A model generated the notes under the pieces. The model did no database searches. It had not been told where the DNA came from and saw only the letters and a list, made by a program, of their open reading frames with translations. Shown one piece after another: positions 29,168 through 36,320 of a stretch of 42,018 nt of DNA (position 1 is its first letter; every line of letters begins with the position of its first letter). The translations under genes were made by a program, and so were the position numbers. The stretch covers positions 1,144,660 through 1,186,677 of the forward strand of contig BJOX01000006.1 in NCBI GenBank assembly GCA_009731375.1, read 5' to 3'. The stretch comes from Paulinella micropora. Lineage: Eukaryota > Cercozoa > Imbricatea > Euglyphida.

Positions 29168-29602
29168 ATGTCGGTGGCCGACCAGGCAGGGGGCGCCGCG
29201 GAGCAGACCAGACAAGTGCAGTGCGCCGCGTGCACGGGGGCCTGTGTCGTGCTAGCCTCGGCGCTAGAGGTGTGCTCGCAGTGCCGGCGAGCGGAGCTGT
29301 ACCTCTGCCCGCACAAGGGGTGCTTTGCCGACGTGTGCTTCGAGTGTGGCCTGCTGACACGGCCGCACGTCTGCCTCTCGAAATGCCTCACCGGGTGTAT
29401 AGCCGGGCCGCCGGGCCCGGCGCGGCGCTGGCAGGGTTGGCGAGGAGCGCCCCGGCCCGCGCCGCCGGCCGCGCCACCAACCGCGCCGCCGGCCGGGGCG
29501 CCCGGCCTGCCCTGGTGGGTCCGCCAGGGCCCCGCGCGAGACAAGACCAGCTACCCAGAGGCGCGCTCCGCGCAGCTGCGACCTGCTAGCGCGGCCCCCT
29601 AG
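29168..29602 (+). CDS. Cysteine-rich, probably zinc-binding protein
   Basis: The 144-residue product carries QCAACTGACVV, EVCSQCRRAELYLCPHKGC and FADVCFECG, giving at least four CxxC-type pairs plus histidines in the first 65 residues. That arrangement fits a small zinc-binding module (ribbon, B-box-like or RING-like). The second half is Pro/Ala-rich and may be disordered. I cannot assign a family. A role in regulating transcription or ubiquitin pathways is possible for such viral proteins but unsupported here. Confidence 0.6.
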   Translation: MSVADQAGGAAEQTRQVQCAACTGACVVLASALEVCSQCRRAELYLCPHKGCFADVCFECGLLTRPHVCLSKCLTGCIAGPPGPARRWQGWRGAPRPAPPAAPPTAPPAGAPGLPWWVRQGPARDKTSYPEARSAQLRPASAAP

Positions 29603-29699
29603 CGCTTGTGCACACTCGCGAGCCGAGACTCCGCCCCCGGCGCGGGGAGGAAGGAGCCGACGCCCTCCCCCCCTCAATACCCTGGAGCGCACACCGTTC

Positions 29700-30110
29700 C
29701 CCCCCCCCCTAACTCACACCTAGGTTAGCACGCCTCTACCCCCTACGCTCACACCGAGGTTAGTGGTACCTCTACCACCCTGACTCACACCCAAGTTAGT
29801 AGTACCCCCCCCTAACTCACACCGAGGTTAGCGTGCCTCTACCCCCTACACTCACACCGAGGTTAGCGTGCCTCTACCCCCTACGCTCACATCGAGCTTA
29901 GTGTGCCTCCACCCCCTACGCTCACACCGAGGTTAGTGGTACACCCTCCCCTACGCTCACACCAAATTTGGTGGTACACCCTCCCCTACGCTCACACCAA
30001 ATTTGGTGGTACCTCCACCCCCCTGACTCACATCCAAGTTAATGGTACCCCCCCCCTAACTCATACCTAGGTTAGCATGCACCCTCCCCCCCTTTCCCCC
30101 TCCGCTCACT
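29700..30110 (+). repeat. Degenerate tandem array with internal CTAAC/GTTAG inverted repeats
   Basis: About eleven to twelve copies of a 32-38-bp unit are seen, built from C-rich spacer, CTCACACC, a variable AxG/AAT core and GGTTAG(T/C)(G) plus GTACC or TGCC. Several copies contain CTAAC...GTTAG, others ACCAAATTTGGT, so each unit could form a short hairpin or bind a dimeric protein. The array lies in non-coding space between the two plus-strand genes at 29168 and 30470. A replication origin, a protein-binding array or a minisatellite are all possible. Confidence 0.8.
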
Positions 30111-30469
30111 CACACAGAGGAAGGGAGGCGGCCCCTTTCCACGCGGCGCTCTGGACCTCCTGCCCGTGCCCGGCCTCGGTCCGGAGAAGAGGCCGCCTCT
30201 GCCTGTCAAGCCTGCACTGCCTTCTAGCCTAAATCCCTAGCGATGCTTGCTCGAGACGCCTCCGGCCGGCAACCCCGACGGGTAGTGTAGCAGAAGAGGT
30301 TGACTCTGTCCCTCCCTTGCTCTTTCTCTGTCTCTCACTCCCCTCTCTCCGCTCCCCCGCCCCCTCTCTTCTCTCTCCCCCCTCTCTCTCCCTGCTTCCC
30401 CCCATCTGCCCCTGTGACCCGGTGCGTCCGCCCTAGGCGCTAAACAGCTGCCAGCAACGCCAGCCGGCC
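30111..30469. other. Non-coding GC-rich leader with a CT-rich tract
   Basis: A long CTCT-rich stretch occupies about 30300-30400. No gene is supported, and open frames here are low-complexity. The following ATG at 30470 lies in GGCCATGTCG, a favourable eukaryotic start context. Confidence 0.5.
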
Positions 30470-31195
30470 ATGTCGCGCCCGTGCGCGGTATGCGGCAAAG
30501 AAGAAGACAAGCAGAGGCCATCGTCTCCGCCGGGGGGCACAGTGAGGCGAGAGTTCGGCGCAGCGGGGGAGACGGTGATGCGAGAGCTCGGTACAGAGCT
30601 CGTGTCTTTTGTGGGGAACGCTACCCCACTGGCGAGTCTCTACCAGGGCCTGTCGAGCCTGTCCTACTCGGAAGAGGACATGGCTTGGGCCACACTGCTT
30701 GGCCAAGGCGACCGTTACTTAAATAAACTGGATTGTAAAGACGGCGCACCAGCGGACCTACGCCAACTACTACAGCGAGGTCGTGTGGAGCACAAAGGGA
30801 AATCACCTCTGGACGCGGCACGCCGAGACTGGGCGCACCTGCACATTCCGTCCCGTCTTTGCTTGCGATTCAGCGACCAGGATATACCAGCGGGTGACGA
30901 CGGAAGACATGAGCTGCTGGAGCTGCTGTTTGCTCAGGCCTGGCCCAGGCTAGCTACCCATGGGGTTTGGGAGTTTGCCACCACGAGCTTCCGCACCAAC
31001 GTCGAGATGCTGGTTCGCTTGCACGAGTGGAGGCAAGCACAAGAGCTGTCGAATCGCCCCCTCAGCTCTGTCACCCTCGGCTTGCAGCCAACCGCGTTCG
31101 ATGGGGTACCAGAGGAACAAGTAACTGCTTGCACACACCGGCAGAGACAGCCGGCTGCCGCGGCCGGCGGTTGGTCGGGGACCTCGCCGGTTAGT
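30470..31195 (+). CDS. Hypothetical protein of the GC-rich segment, 3' end uncertain
   Basis: The product starts MSRPCAVCGKEEDKQRP, with a CxxC near the N-terminus. It includes helical, Leu-rich parts (ELLELLFAQAWPRL, MLVRLHEWRQAQEL). The same frame stays open to 31591 but then runs antisense to the better-supported gene at 31243-32139. A stop (TAG at about 31191) exists one base out of frame, so I infer that the real end is near 31195 and that an indel hides it. No family is recognised. Confidence 0.5.
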
Positions 31196-31242
31196 CTAAC
31201 GGCACGGCAGTGGTTCTTCTGCCTTAGCCCGCGCCCTGCTGG

Positions 31243-32139
31243 TTACTTGGTCTGGCGGAGGGGGCTGGGGCCCCTGGTCGACCGCGTCAGCCTCACGGCC
31301 AGGGCGTGCTTGTCCTCGAAGTACCCCAGGACCTGCCCCAGGCAGACCCACCCGTCGTCCAGCTGGTGCCTGTCTTCCTTGAGCACGTCGATCCACCAGT
31401 CCGTCAGGCGCTGCAGCATGCTCACCAACTCCTCGTCGTCTTTAGCCTCCCCGCCCGCGTTCTTCTCGAGCACGGCTAGCAGCCAGGCCTGTGCACACGG
31501 CAGCAAGCGCTGCTCCCTGCCGCGGCCGCGGGCTCCCGGGCACTGCGCGGCCGCGAACTTGCGCTGGAAATCGTTGCCGTCCTGCCGGTAAAACGACTCG
31601 GCGGGCAGCTCCCAGCGCGAGCCCGGCTTTCGGCCGCCGGCCCTGGCCTCCGCGCGGAGCTTCTCGTCGTCGTCGGCCCCGGTCCGGCTCTCGCAGGGGG
31701 GCACCCAGGCCTTCATCTCTGGGAACTGTGGAGTCTCACTCTGCCGGCGTTGTTCCGAGAGGTTGCGGGGGGGTGTGTACGTTTCCTTGATCAGCACGTA
31801 GCTGCCGTACGGAAACTTGCTGAGCGCCACCGTCTGGGCCACGGGGTAGAAAGCCAAGCCCGCCGTCTGGACGCGGATGACTTTCTCGGCCTGCAAGGGG
31901 CTCGCGGTCTCGTCCGTGACGCCGAGCAAGGTCTTGTGCAGGGGCGGCGTGGCCCGCACTGTCTTGTCGTACAGGTCGTAGCTGTTCCAGGCATAGCCCA
32001 GGACCACATCGCTGTCGTCGGACCGCAACTCTTCGTCGCAGGTGTAAATCAGGTCTCCCTCCCGGATAGTGCCGTGCGAGCCGAGCACGGGCCTAACTTC
32101 TACGTACTGCGCTGCTTGCGGAGTCCACGTGATCTCCAT
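31243..32139 (-). CDS. Hypothetical protein, likely co-transcribed with the RPB10-like gene
   Basis: The 298-residue product starts MEITWTPQAAQYVEV. An N-terminal beta-rich half includes DLIYTCDEELRSDDSDVVLGYAW and ALSKFPYGSYVLIKE; a charged middle follows, then a helical C-terminal part (LQRLTDWWIDVLKEDRHQL). I do not recognise the family. Its start overlaps the end of the RPB10-like gene by 47 bases, which supports translation from one message and a compact viral arrangement. Confidence 0.6.
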   Translation of the reverse strand: MEITWTPQAAQYVEVRPVLGSHGTIREGDLIYTCDEELRSDDSDVVLGYAWNSYDLYDKTVRATPPLHKTLLGVTDETASPLQAEKVIRVQTAGLAFYPVAQTVALSKFPYGSYVLIKETYTPPRNLSEQRRQSETPQFPEMKAWVPPCESRTGADDDEKLRAEARAGGRKPGSRWELPAESFYRQDGNDFQRKFAAAQCPGARGRGREQRLLPCAQAWLLAVLEKNAGGEAKDDEELVSMLQRLTDWWIDVLKEDRHQLDDGWVCLGQVLGYFEDKHALAVRLTRSTRGPSPLRQTK

Positions 32140-32353
32140 GGCGGGCGGCTTGCTGGAGGGCGCGCCTCACGACCTCCTCTCGACCCCAGTCCTTGGCACC
32201 TAGTAGCTTGCGGCGGCAGCACGCTAGCAGCAGGCCCAGCGCGTCCAGTGCCTCGGCCGAGGTATAGTGTGCGGCTTTAAGAGCTTGGTAGGCGGGTACC
32301 AGGCAGCCTAGCGGTTTGTGGCACGAGGTGCAGTTGTACGGCAGGCTCGCCAT
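32093..32353 (-). CDS. RNA polymerase subunit RPB10 homologue (Rpb10/RpoN-like)
   Basis: The 86-residue product, from the ATG at 32353 (MASLPYNCTSCHKPLGCL), has the pattern of the smallest zinc-binding subunit of eukaryotic, archaeal and viral RNA polymerases. It has CTSC at residues 8-11, then a helical YQALK...ALDALGLLLA, then the diagnostic CCRRKLL at about 45-51 instead of the usual CCRRMLL. Family members are 65-90 residues long and cap the assembly platform of the enzyme. A homologue points to a virus that carries its own transcription apparatus (Nucleocytoviricota). The longer open frame to 32845 is low-complexity and not credible. The tail after residue 60 is extended compared with cellular proteins. 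Confidence 0.75.
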   Translation of the reverse strand: MASLPYNCTSCHKPLGCLVPAYQALKAAHYTSAEALDALGLLLACCRRKLLGAKDWGREEVVRRALQQAARHGDHVDSASSAVRRS

Positions 32354-32714
32354 CCGCGGGAGGAAGCGAGGCGGGTTGTGTGCGAGGGGGGGAGGAGCTC
32401 CGGGAGGGGGAGGGGGGCGGGACGGCCAAGGGGGGCCAGAGAGCGGTGGGGGGGGAGAGAGGGGAGGGGAGGGGCCGGCGGGGCCGGGGGGGCACCCCGT
32501 CCGGAGGCAGGCCGGGGGGCTGCCGGGGGGCTGCCGGGCCGGGGGCTGCCGGGCCTCACTGGCGTGACCGACTGGCTTGGGTTTTTTTACTGACACTGCT
32601 GGCCGCCCCCCTCCTCCCTCTGTTCTCGCCCCCACCCCTACGCACTCGCGGCCCGGCCGGGCCAGCGCCAAGGGCGGCCCGGCCGGCTCCCGGCGTCCGT
32701 GGACGGGCTGGTTC
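32354..32714. other. Very GC-rich intergenic region
   Basis: G-runs and GGCCGG words dominate and the open frames are compositional. TTTTTTTACTGAC at about 32581 is the only AT-rich word. No gene is supported. Confidence 0.5.
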
Positions 32715-33770
32715 TTAGGGGGGGGCGGCGCCCAGCCGGCCCAGCGCCCAGGCCGGCAAGCGAATCCGGATGTGCCGCAGGGGTTCACACTGGTCGTCGT
32801 GGCACACAAAAAAGAGGTTGCGCCCGTTGACAACGGCCGACACAAAGTTGCTCTGGTGCTGGTACGCGGCGCCGCGCACCGCCGACTGGAAGGGGCACCG
32901 GGCGGCCTGGGCGGGCGTCGGCGCCGTCAGGTTGCTGTAGGCCGTGACCCGCACCCACCCGGACGCCCGGTCCCCGTGGCTGCCGTGAGCGCGCTGCGCC
33001 CAGTTGAGCAGCGGCTCGCCGCCGGCGGCGCCGAGGTAAGGCGCCACCAGGTGCTCCAGCAGCGCCCGGAAGCCGTACGTGGCGCCCGGGGTGGGTGCCC
33101 AGCCCCGCGGCTCGCAGTACAGGCGGCCGGGCAGCCCGCTGTCCCAGGGCACGTACACCGGCCCCCGCGCCGGCCCCAGTGCCGGCTGCGGACAGCGGGC
33201 GGCCGACGGCGGCGGGCAGCGGGCGGCCGACGGCGCGGGCGGGGGCGCGGACGGCGCCGTCGGCGCGGGGGGGTGCCACTCGGGGGGCTCGTCCTCCACG
33301 ACCAGGGTGGCCGCCCGGGCCAGCCGTGCGAGCTCCTGCAGCCTCGGCGCCAGGCCGGGGGGCGGCGGCGGCGGCGGCGCGCCCGCCCGTTGCTGCCGCA
33401 CGCTGGCGTCCAGCAGGAAGTCGCGCCACGACAGGCCACGGGTCGTCAGCTCGCCGCCGGCGCCGAGGCGGCCCACCGGCACGCAGGGCCGGCCGGCCAG
33501 GACGGTGCGGCAGGAGCCCTTGAGGCACAGTTGCAGCTTGGCCCCGCCGAGCTCCCGGCAGGTCGCACACACTAGCCTGGCGCCCTTGTCGGCGTACGGG
33601 TAGCGGATGAGGCGGTTCTTGTCATAGACCGACTGGTCGACGACCTTGGTGAGCAGCTCGCCCTGGGCGCGCTCGCAGCCGTAGTGGACGTGGCACAGCT
33701 TGGCGACGAGGAAGGCCAGGGCCTTGGCCGCGGCCTTGGGCAGGTACAGCGAGTGGTACACGAGCCGGAA
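32715..33770 (-). pseudogene. C-terminal part of a UL52/PrimPol-type primase, truncated at the segment edge
   Basis: The frame runs into the junction at 33770 without its own convincing start. The first readable residues, FRLVYHSLYLPKAAAKAL, fit the SxH-type region of archaeo-eukaryotic primases. VVDQSVYDKNRLIRYPYADKG is the characteristic VD-x-VY-xNR-xR-x5-K motif. The C-terminus has the associated zinc finger, CPFQSAVRGAAYQHQSN followed by FFVCHDDQCEPLR. A long Pro/Ala/Arg-rich insert lies between. The upstream DxD catalytic motif is missing because the gene is cut. Herpesviruses and large DNA viruses use such primases to start replication. Truncation supports capture of a fragment. Confidence 0.75.
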
Positions 33771-35154
33771 TTGACGACTTAATCTTAATACCCCTTTTAC
33801 TTAATTCTTGATGTATGAAGTAGTGATCAAAGTTCGCTCCGTTAAAACCATTAACATATAGAACGGGCGGTTTGTCATTTTTACATTTCGGCACCCATCC
33901 TTCTTTTATAAGGTCGCCTCGTTTTATTATTTCGTATACGAATTGACTTATATAATCTTTACCAGCTATATATTTAAAACCCTCAGAGCCCTGAGTATAT
34001 CCGACTATGTAGCAGTCGTGGATATCGTAGCCGACCGCGATGGTCGTATTTCTAAATGTTTCTAAATCGTAATGGAGAATTTAGTCATTATTTATTTTTT
34101 CTTCTGTGTGTAGTTTAGTTATTAAGTGTCTTTTACCATTTTTCTTTAATCTAATATCAGCAATTTTTTTCCTCTTAAGATTACAGGTATGTTTCTTCAG
34201 ATATAACTGTAAGCAGTCTTCGCACCGCTTCTTAAATTGCTTAACCAATCCGTAATAGTAGTTATTTTCTAAAAATATTAGTTTATCTTGTTCTTGTCCT
34301 TCTTCATTTGTGCTGACTGTTTCCTTCATAATGTGTTCCGTTATTTCGTATGTTTTCCCTTCCTTTGCATATTTTTTCAATATTTGGACTGATATTGAAA
34401 ATGATATAGGAGAGTTTAGCGGAAGGTTGAATTCATCTCTGACTTTATTACACCTGTTCTTGTTCATCTGTTTAATATTTAGAATATCCTAACATAAGAA
34501 GAATAAGCAGTTGTTATTCTTGCTTAGCGGAGATATCTTTCTACCTTGTTTAACTTTCTTCATCTTTTCAGGTTTTGATTTATAGCATCCTCCGCAGTTT
34601 TCTTGAACTATTGTTATTTCCACATATCGTATGTTTCTTTCATAGCTTCAATATTGTTTATGTTGAACTCGTTCAGAAAATCCATAAATTTGGTATCGTA
34701 TTGGCGGAGTTGAAATAAATTAAAACTTTTCTTTTTTAAAGAGTGGTCGTATCGCTCATTAGCAGGAGCGGTGGAGTATGTTATAGATATATTGACATCA
34801 GCTTTAGCCGTCATCCATTCCCTTCTAGCATATCTTATAGCGGGTATCAATATCTTTTCTTCCAATGTGTCAGTATCATAGAAACTTATATTTAGGTCCC
34901 TAAATTTGAATGTGAGAGAGTTTAGCTGGTTATCCCTTCTAACTTCGTAATCATTCGCTCTAAACTCTCGAATTTTTGCTTCCCTAGTCTTAGCCTCGCG
35001 GAGATATGTATTCGTATTAATGTGAATGTTAGATAAAAGGTCCTGGCGGTTTCTTTTATCTTTCGTTTCAACCCTTCTAAGCTTAGACTTAGCATGTAGT
35101 TGTTCCACATTCTTCTTGTTCGGTCTAGGTGGTAGAGGAGGCTTGTATGACATT
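33771..35154 (-). pseudogene. Protein-primed family B DNA polymerase, N-terminal part
   Basis: From the ATG at 35154 (MSYKPPLPPRPNKKNVEQL), a basic N-terminal region is followed by NGSF-like beta segments (LTFKFRDLNISFYDTDTLEE). A Cys/His-containing block follows (RCEDCLQLYLKKHTCN at about 34200), typical of the extended N-terminus of these enzymes. Then come HYDLETF (Exo I, DxE) near 34070 and GFNGANFDHYF (Exo II) near 33830. Lesions are a frame change near 34614, an in-frame TAG at 34489-34491 and an in-frame TAA at 34081-34083. The gene then meets the GC-rich segment at the 11-bp repeat and resumes at 26352. The total coding span of about 1,040 residues is normal for PLV enzymes. Confidence 0.8.
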
Positions 35155-35319
35155 GTATTGCAAATATACGCTTGCAAAGGGTATATTATGGAATAGATTT
35201 TTTGATTTGGAATTAATCCCAATAATTTATATTATGGTTGTAATATTTGTTTAGATGATAATTATATTAATGTAAGTTTTTTTATTGGAAAAAGTAATTA
35301 ATCATAAGAATAATTAGTT

Positions 35320-35574
35320 TTACTGTATTTCCATTTCTACAACACTTTCCATTTTTTGTTTCTTTTTCATCGCATATCGTTCCTTCCTTTTCGCCGATAT
35401 GGCTTCCTTATTCCTTTCATAATATGAAACTCCTGCCTTTCTATACATTTCTGGATTTTTTAATATATCTTCTTGAAGCATCGTAATGAGCTTTTTTCTT
35501 TTCTTCAACAGATGTATATTTAGCAGGTCGCCCTAACTTTACAGAGCATACTGGTCCGCTTTGTGATGACATTA
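35320..35574 (-). pseudogene. Small Lys/Arg-rich protein (frameshift)
   Basis: From 35574 the frame MSSQSGPVCSVKLGRPAKYT runs about 40 codons to a stop. The neighbouring frame continues from about 35480 with NPEMYRKAGVSYYERNKEAI and ends at 35320. The sequence shift suggests one base gained or lost. The pattern RPAKYTSVEEKKKAHYDASRRY and the repeated YxxKNxE units resemble the basic N-terminal segment of the GIY-YIG gene at 12265. Such modules are common in PLV and giant-virus proteins. Function is unknown; the product is likely nucleic-acid-binding. Confidence 0.55.
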
Positions 35575-35595
35575 TGTTTATTTGCCCCCCCCCCC

Positions 35596-35835
35596 NNNNN
35601 NNNNNNNNNNNNNNNNNNNNNNNNNNNNNNNNNNNNNNNNNNNNNNNNNNNNNNNNNNNNNNNNNNNNNNNNNNNNNNNNNNNNNNNNNNNNNNNNNNNN
35701 NNNNNNNNNNNNNNNNNNNNNNNNNNNNNNNNNNNNNNNNNNNNNNNNNNNNNNNNNNNNNNNNNNNNNNNNNNNNNNNNNNNNNNNNNNNNNNNNNNNN
35801 NNNNNNNNNNNNNNNNNNNNNNNNNNNNNNNNNNN
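35596..35835. other. Assembly gap (240 N) at a poly-C run
   Basis: The gap begins after 11 C residues and separates AT-rich sequence on the left from GC-rich sequence on the right, so continuity across it is not shown. Confidence 0.95.
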
Positions 35836-36222
35836 AGAAAGGGGCAAGGGACTAGGGGAGAGGGGCGGGGCGCGCAAGAAAAAGCCCAAACCGCAAAAAA
35901 AACCGCCGCTTCGGGCAGAGATCGAGTGTGCGTTTTGCAAGGGGCAGGGTGCCCCCGCCTGCTCGTGAGCGTGTCCGCGCTGGTCTCTCCGGCTTCGGAT
36001 GCAGTGGGTAAGAATCGTGTTCATGAAAGAAAAAAACTAATTTAATGAAACCAAACAAATTCTTTTTTCTAGTCTCCTGCCGAACCCTTTGACGACAATC
36101 GCCTATTGCCAGTGCAGCCAGCGCACTGCCACTGTCTGACGCACGGAAATCTAGCGTGCGCCTGCAACACACATACAGAAGGCATGGTGGGTTTGCAAAA
36201 TGCTGTTGATGCAAAAAAGCAG
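35836..36222 (+). other. Cysteine-rich coding remnants with a candidate intron
   Basis: Directly after the gap a frame gives ARKKKPKPQKKPPLRAEIECA then FCKGQGAPAC and stops. A second frame from about 36073 reads SPAEPFDDNRLLPVQPAHCHCL then THGNLACACNTH and ends at 36222. Between them lies a good GT-AG candidate intron, 36008-36072 (GTAAGAAT ... TTCTTTTTTCTAG), and an alternative donor GTGAGC at about 35964. The frames of the two parts do not join cleanly with either donor, so an indel or another exon is needed. It may be a spliced zinc-binding protein gene. Support is limited. Confidence 0.35.
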
Positions 36223-36229
36223 TAACAGG

Positions 36230-36320
36230 CCTTTGGATAAAAATGAGAATGAACATAATCCAAAAACTTACCTCTTGAACATCCTGGTTATTCTGGTTCT
36301 TTATCGTTTTTATCCAAAGG
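36230..36320. repeat. Inverted repeat between convergent genes (14-bp arms)
   Basis: CCTTTGGATAAAAA at 36230-36243 is exactly complementary to TTTTTATCCAAAGG at 36307-36320, with a 63-nt loop. The right arm lies in the last codons of the TVpol-SF3 gene. A transcript could fold here. Hairpin-guided 3' end formation is known in Mimiviridae, but its use here is speculative. Confidence 0.55.

Larger units (their letters stand above)
26342..33781. mobile_element. GC-rich large-DNA-virus-like segment inserted in the polymerase gene, flanked by an 11-bp direct repeat
   Basis: TTGACGACTTA occurs at 26342-26352 and at 33771-33781. Between them lie 7,418 bp of mostly very GC-rich DNA with unrelated genes. 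Outside them the two halves of the PolB gene meet in the same reading frame and with the expected order of motifs if one copy of the repeat is counted. This is what a target-site duplication would produce. The segment has no obvious terminal inverted repeats, and the primase-like gene at its right edge is cut off, so it looks like captured fragment DNA rather than an intact transposon. The first ~70 bp after the left repeat are less GC-rich than the rest. Confidence 0.7.

Noticed and set aside
29700-30110. CRISPR-like array
   Set aside because: Units are degenerate throughout, without constant repeats and unique spacers, and no cas-like genes are present; the context is eukaryotic or viral.
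32354-32845. N-terminal extension of the RPB10-like protein
   Set aside because: The upstream residues are compositional (Pro/Arg/Gly) and the family never has such a long leader; the ATG at 32353 gives a normal-length protein.
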